A stretch of 13,427 bases of DNA from an uncultured bacterium (lineage in GTDB: Bacteria > Planctomycetota > Uabimicrobiia > Uabimicrobiales > JABWCH01), in contig CALKWO010000306.1 in NCBI GenBank assembly GCA_938003875.1, positions 1-13,427 of the forward strand, read 5' to 3'. Position 1 is the first letter of the stretch. Each line of letters begins with the position of its first letter. The translations under genes were made by a program, and so were the position numbers. The notes under the pieces were generated by a model. That model saw nothing but the letters and a program-made list of their open reading frames with translations. It was not told where the DNA came from and ran no database searches. Shown here piece after piece: positions 1 to 7,394 of the stretch.

Positions 1-50
1 ATCTTTCGTAAGCTCTTGGTAATCAATAATCCAGATTTAACATTGTCAAA

Positions 51-96
51 CTAAATACACTTGTGCTAAATACACTTTAATCTATATTCCAACTCT
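51..96 (+). repeat. Dispersed intergenic repeat, left-end copy
   Basis: Positions 64-96 match positions 13154-13186 at the other end of the window in 29 of 33 bases, in the same orientation. Within this copy the 12-mer CTAAATACACTT occurs twice, at 51-62 and 66-77, separated by three bases. The first 24 bases of the window also loosely resemble 13265-13290 (shared ATCTTTC, CGTAAGCT and GTAATC blocks with small gaps). The segment therefore looks like a decayed or rearranged copy of the element seen complete at the right end. Its role is unknown; it lies directly upstream of kdsD and may contribute promoter sequence. Confidence 0.7.
61..88 (+). promoter_or_regulatory. Weak candidate promoter for kdsD
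   Basis: A -35-like TTGTGC (61-66) and a -10-like TATATT (83-88) are separated by 16 bp and lie 29 bp ahead of the kdsD start. Both boxes deviate from consensus and the region is AT-rich, so a chance match is quite possible. The -10-like box is inside the dispersed repeat, so the repeat may have brought the promoter with it. Confidence 0.25.
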
Positions 97-117
97 GTTT
101 AAGGCTTCAAATAAGCT

Positions 118-1167
118 ATGCCACAAACTATATCACAAAATCACGAAGAAAACCTATCTTTGCTAGAGATAGCCAAAAAAGTTCTTTCAGAAGAATCTTT
201 AGCCCTTGCAGGCCTTTGTGATCGTCTTGACACTGATTTTATCAAGGCCTGCAAGCTGATTTTAGATTGTAAAGGAAGGGTTATCATTACAGGCATGGGC
301 AAAAGTGGTCATATTGGACAAAAGATTGCAGCAAGTCTTACAAGCACAGGCGTTGCCTCCCATTTTTTGCATCCTGCTGAAGGATTTCATGGCGATTTAG
401 GAATAGTCCATCGCAAGGATGTTCTCATGGCACTTTCCTTTTCGGGAGAAACAAAAGAAATTCTTGATCTTCTTTTTGTTGTGAAAAGCATGCAAATCCC
501 TGTAATTGCTATCACTTCCCGCGCGGAAAGCACATTGGGAAAAGCAGCAGATGCTACAATTTCCTTAGGCTACATAAAAGAAGCAGACCCCTATAACCTT
601 GTTCCGACCACATCTACAACACTGACTCTCGCCGTAGGAGATGCGCTTACCGTTGCCTTGATGAAGGCAAGAAGTTTTACACCAGAAGATTTTGCTGTAT
701 TCCATCCCAGAGGAATGCTAGGAAAAAGGCTCACTTTACAGGTAAAAAACTTGTTGAATGGAGAAAAAGACAATCCCGTGATTCGCTTTGACGATTCTTT
801 TGCCATGGCTCTTAAAGTCATCACTCACTATAGTTTAGGAGGCACAAGCATCATCGACGAAAAGGGAAAGTTAGCAGGTATTCTTACAGATGGAGATATC
901 CGCAGAATCATGGAAAAATTTGCCGATAAGGGCTGCAATGTCTCTGATGTTATGTCTGCTCAGGCATATACTTTGATGACCAAGAATCCCACCCATGTTT
1001 ATAGCGACACGCTAGCCTATGATGCGCTAAAACTCATGGAAAACCATAAGCCCCGACCTATTTTTATCCTTCCTGTTGTAGATGAATCTCATAATCCAGT
1101 AGGAATGCTCCATCTCCATGCTCTTGTGCAAGCGGGTTTTAAAACAAATTGCAAAGAAGATATATAG
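118..1167 (+). CDS. kdsD: D-arabinose-5-phosphate isomerase KdsD (KpsF/GutQ family)
   Basis: Interconverts ribulose 5-phosphate and arabinose 5-phosphate in the cytosol, the first dedicated step toward Kdo, the inner-core sugar of LPS. The 349 aa length fits the family. An N-terminal SIS domain (about 40-185) holds GMGKSGHIG (59-67), HPAEGFHGDLG (85-95) and SFSGET (107-112). Two CBS domains follow (about 210-275 and 280-345), ending in the typical GMLHLHALVQAG. By similarity to E. coli KdsD the active-site residues would be K62, E111, E155 and H196, all present. An in-frame stop lies just before the ATG at 118, so no longer start exists; the ribosome-binding site is weak (AAGG, 13 bases upstream). 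The next gene starts 16 bases after the stop, suggesting co-transcription. The GutQ or capsule KpsF paralogue has the same fold and chemistry and cannot be fully excluded. Confidence 0.95.
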   Translation: MPQTISQNHEENLSLLEIAKKVLSEESLALAGLCDRLDTDFIKACKLILDCKGRVIITGMGKSGHIGQKIAASLTSTGVASHFLHPAEGFHGDLGIVHRKDVLMALSFSGETKEILDLLFVVKSMQIPVIAITSRAESTLGKAADATISLGYIKEADPYNLVPTTSTTLTLAVGDALTVALMKARSFTPEDFAVFHPRGMLGKRLTLQVKNLLNGEKDNPVIRFDDSFAMALKVITHYSLGGTSIIDEKGKLAGILTDGDIRRIMEKFADKGCNVSDVMSAQAYTLMTKNPTHVYSDTLAYDALKLMENHKPRPIFILPVVDESHNPVGMLHLHALVQAGFKTNCKEDI

Positions 1168-1183
1168 AAGGGAGTCAAAAATT

Positions 1184-2062
1184 ATGAAAAAAAAATTATT
1201 CTTGATTTTTTGCTTGTGTTGTTTTGCTTCCTGGATTAGCGGACAATCTCCAGAATTTTTAACTTTGAAAAAAATTCTGGAAGCAAGCCGTGCATCCTGG
1301 GATGCTGAAGAAAATCATATTACTGCTATGCCTTACGAAGAACAGAAAGTTTTTTTCGATTTGATACCAGAAAATACACAAATGCGTCTTGAAAAAGAAG
1401 TGTTTCTTTCTTATACCAGGAACTTAGAAAGCTATGAAACTCCACATACTCCTATCCGAGATCAGGGAAAATGCGGAAGTTGCTATGCATTTGGTGCCTG
1501 TGCTGCTTATGAAGGCTGGAAACTAAAAATGGAAGGTAAAGAATACGATGTTTCAGAGCAAGATATCATTATGCAGGCTCTGGATAAAGACTGGGGGGGG
1601 AATGTAGTTTCTGGAGGATGCAAAGGATCTTCGCTGAATAAAGGATTCAATCTTCTAAAATACAAAGGCCTCCTGGATGAGAAGCAATGCCCTTATCGAG
1701 CTTCTCACTATTCTTATTGTCCGCCGTTGAAACCTGTACATAAGATACAGTCATCCTCTTTCACGAGAGATAAAGAAACCATGAAAGAAGCATTGCACAA
1801 ATATGGACCCATCCTCTGTGGCTTTGCTGTTTTTCAGGATTTTTTGTATTATAAAAATGGATACTATGAATATACAACAGGAGCATTGAGAGGCTATCAT
1901 GCAGTGGCTATCGTTGGTTATGATACGGAAGGCTGGAAAGTCAAAAACAGTTGGGGTAAGAAATGGGGAGAAAATGGATATTTCAGGATAAAATATAGCC
2001 AGATGCAAAATAAAGTGCAATTTGCTATCTTAGGCGGAGGGTCTTATTTTATCACGAAATAA
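1184..2062 (+). CDS. Secreted papain-like cysteine peptidase (family C1)
   Basis: A 292 aa protein with an N-terminal signal peptide (basic MKKK, hydrophobic core, probable cleavage near residue 20 at SG/Q). A propeptide-like stretch of about 60 residues follows, including AMPYEEQ, and then a compact C1 catalytic domain. The papain tetrad is intact: Q94 (oxyanion hole), C100 in the CGSCYAFG nucleophile motif, H239 in GYHAVAIVGY and N255 in KNSWGKKWGENGYF. Paired cysteines around 97-180 could form the usual disulfides. An upstream in-frame ATG at 1118 would overlap kdsD and bury the signal peptide; the ATG at 1184 has a good GAAGGGAG site 6 bases ahead and is preferred. The peptidase probably acts in the periplasm or outside the cell. 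Its place behind kdsD suggests co-transcription but does not identify a substrate. The coding sequence holds a run of eight G at 1593-1600 and nine A right after the start codon. Confidence 0.9.
   Translation: MKKKLFLIFCLCCFASWISGQSPEFLTLKKILEASRASWDAEENHITAMPYEEQKVFFDLIPENTQMRLEKEVFLSYTRNLESYETPHTPIRDQGKCGSCYAFGACAAYEGWKLKMEGKEYDVSEQDIIMQALDKDWGGNVVSGGCKGSSLNKGFNLLKYKGLLDEKQCPYRASHYSYCPPLKPVHKIQSSSFTRDKETMKEALHKYGPILCGFAVFQDFLYYKNGYYEYTTGALRGYHAVAIVGYDTEGWKVKNSWGKKWGENGYFRIKYSQMQNKVQFAILGGGSYFITK
1593..1600 (+). repeat. G8 homopolymer inside the C1 peptidase gene
   Basis: Eight consecutive G encode W137-G138-G139 (TGG GGG GGG). The run lies between the catalytic Cys and His, so a one-base slip would truncate the enzyme before its active site is complete. 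Long G runs stand out in this AT-rich sequence. In some bacteria such tracts drive phase variation; here that is only a possibility. Confidence 0.6.
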
Positions 2063-2120
2063 GCCAAAAAGGAATTGCTTTGCCCCAGGCATAGATATTA
2101 AGGAAGAGGAAAACGAGAAG

Positions 2121-2267
2121 AGAACCACAGATGAACACAAATAAACACGAATAATTTTTATAAATTTCGAAATTTTGTAATTATCCATTTTTTCTTAGCT
2201 AAAATTAACAATAATGCTATGAAAAAAATTATTTTATTTGTGTTTATCTGTGTCTATCTGTGGTTCT
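2121..2267. repeat. Large imperfect inverted repeat, possible bidirectional terminator
   Basis: The left arm (2121-2155) begins AGAACCACAGAT, and the right arm (2233-2267) is its imperfect reverse complement, ending ATCTGTGGTTCT. About 30 of 35 positions pair, with a loop of about 77 bases. A run of eight T follows the right arm at 2267-2274. The repeat fills the gap between two convergent genes and ends five bases from the antiporter stop codon, so a transcription-terminator role is plausible. The ACCACAGATgaACACaaATAAACAC wording resembles a repeat I know from intergenic regions of several unrelated bacterial genomes, so it may be mobile or dispersed. The remainder of 2063-2272 shows no convincing gene. 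Confidence 0.75.
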
Positions 2268-2272
2268 TTTTT

Positions 2273-4264
2273 TTATTCTTTCTCCAAAAGAGGGGCAATC
2301 GAAGCGATTTGGGCTGGTGAGCCTAAGCATATCAAGACATCGTTTGGTTGTAGTATTATGCTGGCATCGGGGTTGCTTATGGTTTCTAATTTTCTACGAA
2401 TCGCGACGACTGTGATTCCATATTTTTTTCGCATCTCTATCTGCGCTAGAGTTTGGCCTATAAAGAGAGAATGACTTTGAATTCGGATAGCATTGATCTC
2501 GAAGTTGGCCATATTGAGCTGCATACTGGAAAAAAATACAGAGTGTGTATGGGGGTTCATTCGTTTGTAATTTTCGGACCGAATTTTTTCTATGGATTGT
2601 TTTATTTCTTCTTTGGGTACAAGGTATTTCCTCAAGACACGGATAAAAATTTCTACAGAGGCTTCCAGTTCTTCTGGTATTACTTCATCTGCTCCCAGAG
2701 AATACAAAAGCTGCATGTCTTGTATATAACGAATCCTGGTAATGATGTGAATCTGAGAATGTATCTGGCGCACGATTTCTGTGATTCTGAGCGTTGCCCT
2801 TGGATCCGAAATAGCAATCACAGCGACTCTGGCTTTTTGTATTCCTGCATGCTCTAAAACCATAGGCTGTGTGGCATCGCCATATAGAATAGGCTCTCCT
2901 TTCAAGGATTCTTCTCTGACTGTTTTTGCATTGAGTTCCAGGATGACATAAGGTATGCTGGCACTTTTACATGCCTGAGCCAGATTCTTGCCATTCGCGC
3001 CAAACCCAATGATAATGACATGATCTTGCAGCGGATTTTCCTTGTCCTCTTTTAGCAAATCGCCGATTCCTTTCCACCTTTGAGGCACAGGGAGCTTTAG
3101 TGCTGCTTCGATGAGATACGGAGCTAACTTCATTAAAAAAGGTGCTATTGTCATAGTCACAACCACAAGAGACAAAAGCCATTGGTAGTCTGTTGTACTC
3201 AATAGCTTATAGGGTAGTCCTGTTTGAGCCAGAATAAAAGAAAATTCTCCTACCTGACAGAGCAGAATTCCTCCTAAAACAGCGGCACGCAAAGTCATTC
3301 CTAGAGAAAGAATCACGATGCTGGCAATGACTGCCTTTACAAAAAGAACCGTAACAGCGACAAGCAGGATTAGAAAAGGCTGGTCCCAAATAAATCGCAT
3401 GTCAAGCAGCATTCCTACCGAGACGAAAAAAAAGCTCGTAAAAACATCCCGAAAGGGTAAAACATTGCTCAGGATTTGCTTGCTATACTTGGATTCTGAC
3501 ACAATAAGCCCTGCCAGAAATGCACCCAGGGCAAGAGAAAGCCCTGCCATAGAAGTAAGCCAGGCAACGGCAAAACATACGGCAACAATGCTTATCATAA
3601 AAAGCTCGTAGCTTCTCGTTTTGAGTACCTGGTAAAAGAGCCAGGGAACAATCCATATAGCACTCAGTATAGTAACGATAATGATCCCAGATGCCTTTAC
3701 CCCTAATAAAGCAAGTGTTTTGGCAAAATCAGCGGCTGCAATTTCTCCTGCCAGCAATGGAACAAAAAGCATCATGGGAACGCTTGCTATATCTTGAAAT
3801 AAAGAAACAGCAAGACAGGCATGGCCATGCGGGCTATCGGATTCTCCTTTGGCTTGCAGGATTTTAAACATAATGGCTGTGCTTGTATGGCTTATGGCAA
3901 GTCCTAAGAACAGGGCTGTTCCTGTTGCTTTGCCTCCTGCTTTGGCTATCAAAAAAACAAACAGAGTCGTGACCATAACCTGAAAAAAACCGCCTATTAC
4001 ACTAAATTTTTTCATTTTCACAAGATTTTGAAAGGAAAATTCGATTCCTGTTGCAAAAACCAGCAATATAACACCGATTTCAGCCAGCGCATGGACTTCC
4101 TGGATGGCTTTGACAAGGCCAAAGCCATGAGGCCCAACCATAACGCCTGTAATAAGAAACCCAACGATGGTAGGAACTTTGATCTGGTTACAAAGAAACA
4201 CGATCATAATAGAAAGAGCACTGATAACCACAATGGTGTCTAATATTTCTATTCCCAAAATCAT
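2273..4264 (-). CDS. CPA2-family cation:proton antiporter with RCK domain (KefB/KefC/YbaL-like)
   Basis: A 663 aa inner-membrane exchanger of monovalent cations (probably K+ or Na+) for protons. Residues 1-385 form a Na+/H+-exchanger domain with roughly 12 hydrophobic segments; GFLITGVMVGPHGFG (35-49), AISHTSTAIM (123-132) and SLFQDIASVP (154-163, acidic D158 on the transport path) are characteristic. Residues 413-540 are an RCK_N/TrkA-N domain with a Rossmann GFGANG (420-425) and the YGDAT motif (461-465). Residues about 585-662 form a TrkA_C domain. NAD(H) or another ligand probably gates the transporter. The ATG at 4264 has an AAAGGA site directly abutting it, while a TTG two codons inside (4258-4256) is ideally spaced, so the true start may be two residues shorter. 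A TATAAT-like -10 lies at 4295-4290 with no good -35. The gene is divergent from the Hsp70 operon and convergent with the peptidase. Ion and ligand specificity cannot be read from sequence. Confidence 0.93.
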   Translation of the reverse strand: MILGIEILDTIVVISALSIMIVFLCNQIKVPTIVGFLITGVMVGPHGFGLVKAIQEVHALAEIGVILLVFATGIEFSFQNLVKMKKFSVIGGFFQVMVTTLFVFLIAKAGGKATGTALFLGLAISHTSTAIMFKILQAKGESDSPHGHACLAVSLFQDIASVPMMLFVPLLAGEIAAADFAKTLALLGVKASGIIIVTILSAIWIVPWLFYQVLKTRSYELFMISIVAVCFAVAWLTSMAGLSLALGAFLAGLIVSESKYSKQILSNVLPFRDVFTSFFFVSVGMLLDMRFIWDQPFLILLVAVTVLFVKAVIASIVILSLGMTLRAAVLGGILLCQVGEFSFILAQTGLPYKLLSTTDYQWLLSLVVVTMTIAPFLMKLAPYLIEAALKLPVPQRWKGIGDLLKEDKENPLQDHVIIIGFGANGKNLAQACKSASIPYVILELNAKTVREESLKGEPILYGDATQPMVLEHAGIQKARVAVIAISDPRATLRITEIVRQIHSQIHIITRIRYIQDMQLLYSLGADEVIPEELEASVEIFIRVLRKYLVPKEEIKQSIEKIRSENYKRMNPHTHSVFFSSMQLNMANFEINAIRIQSHSLFIGQTLAQIEMRKKYGITVVAIRRKLETISNPDASIILQPNDVLICLGSPAQIASIAPLLEKE

Positions 4265-4414
4265 TCCTTTCTCAAATTTTTATAAAATTATTATAGAATT
4301 ACATATATATATAGGAATTTCAAACATGATGACAATATCAGAAAATACCCAAAATTGCAATACGCTAAAAAAATTTCAGTCAAGGAAGCTTTAAACTAAA
4401 GCTGTTTTATAATT

Positions 4415-4429
4415 GCCTTTGACAAAGGC
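4415..4429. promoter_or_regulatory. Dyad overlapping the -35 box of the Hsp70 promoter
   Basis: GCCTTTGACAAAGGC is a perfect 6-bp inverted repeat with a 3-base centre that contains most of the TTGACA -35 hexamer. A dyad at this place could be a repressor operator. Eight T follow it, so it also resembles an intrinsic terminator, but no + strand gene lies upstream to be terminated. The operator reading is inference. Confidence 0.4.
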
Positions 4430-4447
4430 TTTTTTTTGCGTTATTAT
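4419..4447 (+). promoter_or_regulatory. Near-consensus sigma70 promoter for the Hsp70 operon
   Basis: An exact TTGACA (4419-4424) is followed after 17 bp by TATTAT (4442-4447), one mismatch from consensus. An exact TATAAT also sits at 4445-4450, but its 20-bp spacing is poor. Transcription would start near 4454-4457, leaving a leader of about 30 bases before the ATG at 4485. This should be a strong housekeeping promoter; I see no heat-shock sigma32 pattern or CIRCE element. Confidence 0.7.
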
Positions 4448-4484
4448 AATGGCAAGAAATTTCTATCAGAAAGGCATGAGAATT

Positions 4485-6194
4485 ATGAGCATTGTAGGTA
4501 TTGATTTAGGCACTACCAATTCCGCATTGGCTACAATGTGGATGGATCGTCCTGAAATTCTTCCCAATCGCTATGGCAGCCGTATAACTCCTTCCGTAGT
4601 AGGAATCACACGAAGACATAAAATTTTGGTAGGGAGCAAGGCAAAATATCAAAGAGCAACGCTATTAGAGCCTCCTATTAAAGAAATCAAGAGATACATG
4701 GGTACAGACCATACTGTATTGATGGGAGGAAAAAAGCATACTCCTGAAGAAATTTCTGCGTATATTTTGCGATCCATGAAAGCGGATGCACAGCAATTTT
4801 TAGGAACAGAGATCGGATGTGCAGTCATTACCATCCCTGCCTACTTCAATGAAGCTGCGAGAAGGGCCACCAGAAAGGCAGGAGAGTTGGCTGGCTTGCA
4901 TGTAGGCATGATTCTGGATGAGCCTACTGCCGCAGCTCTTGCCTATGGTGCAGGAAAAGAAAAAAATGAAACAGTCTTGATCTACGATTTGGGAGGCGGA
5001 ACTTTCGATGTTTCCATCATTGAAGTTTCTGGTAAGCACTTTGAAGTGCTGGCCATTGATGGAAATACTCATCTGGGAGGCCAGGATTTTGATCAATTGC
5101 TCTTGGATTATGTCGTACAGGAAATGCAATCAAAGCATAAATTCAGTCTTGATCCAGCATTGCTGCCCAGGCTTTCTGTGATAGTGGAAGCATGCAAATG
5201 CGATTTATCTTATCATAAAGATACGCTTGTAATCTTAGAAGCTGCAAGCGATACTATAGACATCGCTATGCCTGTCAAGCGGGAACTTTTAGAAGAGCTG
5301 GTACGTCCTCTTGTCCTTTCCTCATTGGAACCTGTTCGCCGTGCTTTGCATAAAGCAAATTTAGAGAAAGAGGAAATACACAAGGTTCTTTTAGTAGGAG
5401 GCAGCACACGTATGCCTCTTGTCAAAAAAACAATAGAGGATTTTTTGGGAATGCCACCCAGAGATGAGCTTAACCCCGATGAATGTGTAGCCTTAGGATC
5501 TGCTATCTATACAAAGCTTTTAGACGAAAAGACAATGAAAAAATATTCTTTGTCTGTTGAAAATGCTTTTGAGGACAATCTTGTGGTTATTCCCAGAACA
5601 GCGCATTCTTTAGGAATAGGCGTAGATGAAGGGGGGAGTGAATATTCCATCATTCTCTCTTCAGGCTCTTTCTATCCTATCAGCATCACTCGTAAGGAAT
5701 ATTTTACTTCTGTTGAAAACCAAAAAGGCTTGGAAATATGGGTGTATGAAGGTGAGAATTCTGTTGCTACCAAAAATATTCCTTTGGGACGGGTACTCCT
5801 GGACTTGCCTACTGGTTTGAGTGCAGGAGTGCCTGTATGGATTACCTTTAGTCTTAATGAATCCAGAATTCTGGAAGTCAGCGTTACACTGCCAGATCGT
5901 CCCGATGTTCAGGCTCAAATTCGCATCGATACAAAAAATATTGGCTCTATTCCTTCTGAACAAGGAGAGAAACAGGGAGTTGTCCTTTCTTCATGGCAAA
6001 GGCAATGCCAGAGTTTTGAAGAGCTTCTAAAAAAGCACAAGAATCATATTGATCCTTCTCGTTACTTACAGATACAATGGGCCTTGGAAAGTGCGAAGGA
6101 TGCTTTAGAAAAAGGCGATAGTAAAATATCTGTTGAAAAAATGCACATTTTAGACCATATTTATGACGAATTGCTCATTATGGAAAAAGAGTAA
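4485..6194 (+). CDS. Short Hsp70-family chaperone (HscC-like)
   Basis: An ATP-driven cytosolic chaperone of 569 aa, shorter than DnaK (about 640) and close in length to E. coli HscC. The nucleotide-binding domain (about 1-355) has all three Hsp70 signatures: GIDLGTTNS (5-13), IYDLGGGTFDVS (166-177) and VLLVGGSTRMP (301-311). A beta substrate-binding domain spans about 375-490 and a brief helical lid about 505-569. The usual hydrophobic linker VLLLDVTPLSLG is altered to a stretch reading NLVVIPRTAHSLG (365-377), so the acidic linker residue is absent. There is no DnaK-type EEVD-like or disordered tail. Upstream in-frame starts exist at 4413 and 4476, but AAAGG at 4470-4474 best serves the ATG at 4485, which also starts the protein where Hsp70s normally do. 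No dnaJ or grpE lies in the window. The next gene begins 41 bases later without an obvious terminator. HscC assignment is by length and overall resemblance only. Confidence 0.9.
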   Translation: MSIVGIDLGTTNSALATMWMDRPEILPNRYGSRITPSVVGITRRHKILVGSKAKYQRATLLEPPIKEIKRYMGTDHTVLMGGKKHTPEEISAYILRSMKADAQQFLGTEIGCAVITIPAYFNEAARRATRKAGELAGLHVGMILDEPTAAALAYGAGKEKNETVLIYDLGGGTFDVSIIEVSGKHFEVLAIDGNTHLGGQDFDQLLLDYVVQEMQSKHKFSLDPALLPRLSVIVEACKCDLSYHKDTLVILEAASDTIDIAMPVKRELLEELVRPLVLSSLEPVRRALHKANLEKEEIHKVLLVGGSTRMPLVKKTIEDFLGMPPRDELNPDECVALGSAIYTKLLDEKTMKKYSLSVENAFEDNLVVIPRTAHSLGIGVDEGGSEYSIILSSGSFYPISITRKEYFTSVENQKGLEIWVYEGENSVATKNIPLGRVLLDLPTGLSAGVPVWITFSLNESRILEVSVTLPDRPDVQAQIRIDTKNIGSIPSEQGEKQGVVLSSWQRQCQSFEELLKKHKNHIDPSRYLQIQWALESAKDALEKGDSKISVEKMHILDHIYDELLIMEKE

Positions 6195-6235
6195 AATATT
6201 ATAAATAAACATTTTATAGTTAAAGGATTTTTTTT

Positions 6236-7096
6236 ATGGGAATTACAAATATAGAAAGAACAGAATTAAAAAATCCTTCCAATTTCCGCAAGCTGGCTAT
6301 GGGAAATTGGGGTGGAATCGGCGATCCTCAAGTATATGGGCTTCTTGAAATAGACTGCCAGAAGGCCATAGAATATATAGAGGAGATTCGTCAAAAGCAT
6401 GATGTCAAGATTACCATAAACCATCTTGTGGGAAAAGCCATGGCTTTGATGTTGAAAAAATATCCAAAGCTCAATGGCGTAATAGCCAATGGAAGAATAT
6501 ATTTGCGTAACAATGTAGATATTTTTTTCCAGGTAGGCATCGAAGATGCAGAAACGGAGCTTGTTGGAATTTGTATCAAAAAAGCCGATCAAAAGGGAAT
6601 CCTGGAATTTGCACGCCAGGTATTGAAAAAAAGCGAGGCGGTAAAAGCGTCTGCTGCACACCCTATGCGCAAGGCACAAATGCCGTTTCGCCATATTCCC
6701 TGGAGACTGGTTCCCTGGATGGTCAAATTCTTGAACTGGCTACAATTCGATTGGAACCTCAATCTTTCGTGGTTCGGGATTCCCAGAGATCCCCTAGGAA
6801 GCATTATGATCACTTCTGTGGGAAGTCTGGGAATGGAAATGATCTTTGTTCCTCTGACTCACATAGGCCGAACTCCTGCACAGATAGCCGTAGGTAAAAT
6901 TATAAAAAAAGCAGTGGTCATAGAGGATCAGATCGTGATCCGACCTAGAGTCAACCTTTGCTGTACCTTCGATCATCGCTTCATGGATGGTGTGATCGCT
7001 GCAAAGATGGCCCATTATGTAACGGATCTTTTAGAAAATATAGATAAATATAAAGAATTGTTCGAGGCTGACAGTTCAGAAAAAGAAGAGGAATAG
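6236..7096 (+). CDS. Lipoyl-less E2-type acyltransferase (2-oxoacid dehydrogenase acyltransferase fold)
   Basis: A 286 aa protein made only of the CAT-like catalytic domain of dihydrolipoamide acyltransferases; there is no N-terminal lipoyl domain and no E1/E3-binding domain. The active-site motif DHRFMDG (246-252) is intact, with the expected catalytic H247 and D251, and SVGSLGMEMIFVPL (194-207) matches the strand containing the conserved ISNLG-like motif. Compared with classical E2 cores it has an extra stretch rich in Trp, Leu and Phe (about 150-185, IPWRLVPWMVKFLNWLQF) that may bind membrane or an acyl chain. Standalone proteins of this type occur in other bacteria and are usually named only as E2-domain proteins; their acyl donor and acceptor are not established to my knowledge. 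AAAGGA lies 8 bases before the ATG. Its genomic neighbour is a biotin-protein ligase, a family related to lipoate ligases, but a shared pathway is speculative. Confidence 0.82.
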   Translation: MGITNIERTELKNPSNFRKLAMGNWGGIGDPQVYGLLEIDCQKAIEYIEEIRQKHDVKITINHLVGKAMALMLKKYPKLNGVIANGRIYLRNNVDIFFQVGIEDAETELVGICIKKADQKGILEFARQVLKKSEAVKASAAHPMRKAQMPFRHIPWRLVPWMVKFLNWLQFDWNLNLSWFGIPRDPLGSIMITSVGSLGMEMIFVPLTHIGRTPAQIAVGKIIKKAVVIEDQIVIRPRVNLCCTFDHRFMDGVIAAKMAHYVTDLLENIDKYKELFEADSSEKEEE

Positions 7097-7106
7097 GACC
7101 TACATC

Positions 7107-7394
7107 ATGAAATGGAAATACGAAAGTCTGACCCAGGAACACCAGTTGGTCTATGAAAAAAGTGTTCTTGTCAAAATCCAGCTTTATCCTACGAAAAAAG
7201 GCCATTATAAAGTAACGACCATGATTTCTGGTATTTACTATGGACAAAGAATCCAGAAAAAACTGGAAAAACAAAAAAAAGAATGGGTCGCCTATAGAAA
7301 AAAATTTGCGGATAAAACAAGTGCCAATGAATATATCAACCGCAAGAGAGACGAAGTTCTTCGTTTTGTCAAAGCAAGGGAGAAAGAAGCATGA
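7107..7394 (+). CDS. Small basic protein of unknown function
   Basis: A 95 aa protein I do not recognise. It is strongly basic (many Lys and Arg). The N-terminal half looks like alternating beta strands (about 18-47, containing VLVKIQLYP and HYKVTTMISGIYYG). The C-terminal half (about 48-95) is highly charged and probably helical, with KKLEKQKKEW and NRKRDEVLRFVKAREKEA. There are no Cys, no membrane segment and no signal peptide. An AGGA site overlaps the stop codon of the acyltransferase gene and lies 8 bases before this ATG. Its own stop overlaps the start of the next gene as ATGA. These signals and the sustained codon pattern support a real, translationally coupled gene. A nucleic-acid-binding role would fit the charge, but nothing specific shows it. 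Confidence 0.75.
   Translation: MKWKYESLTQEHQLVYEKSVLVKIQLYPTKKGHYKVTTMISGIYYGQRIQKKLEKQKKEWVAYRKKFADKTSANEYINRKRDEVLRFVKAREKEA

Noticed and set aside
1118..1183. N-terminal extension of the C1 peptidase from the ATG at 1118
   Set aside because: It would overlap kdsD by 50 bases and place 22 charged residues before a clear signal peptide; a strong ribosome-binding site precedes the ATG at 1184.
2238..2857. Two + strand open frames (2238-2474 and 2453-2857)
   Set aside because: They lie antisense within the antiporter gene and its flanking repeat, lack ribosome-binding sites and recognisable domains, and are low-complexity shadows.
4415..4437. Intrinsic terminator (6-bp stem plus eight T) on the + strand
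   Set aside because: No + strand gene lies upstream; the neighbouring antiporter reads away from it. The stem contains an exact -35 hexamer of a well-spaced promoter, which explains the sequence better.
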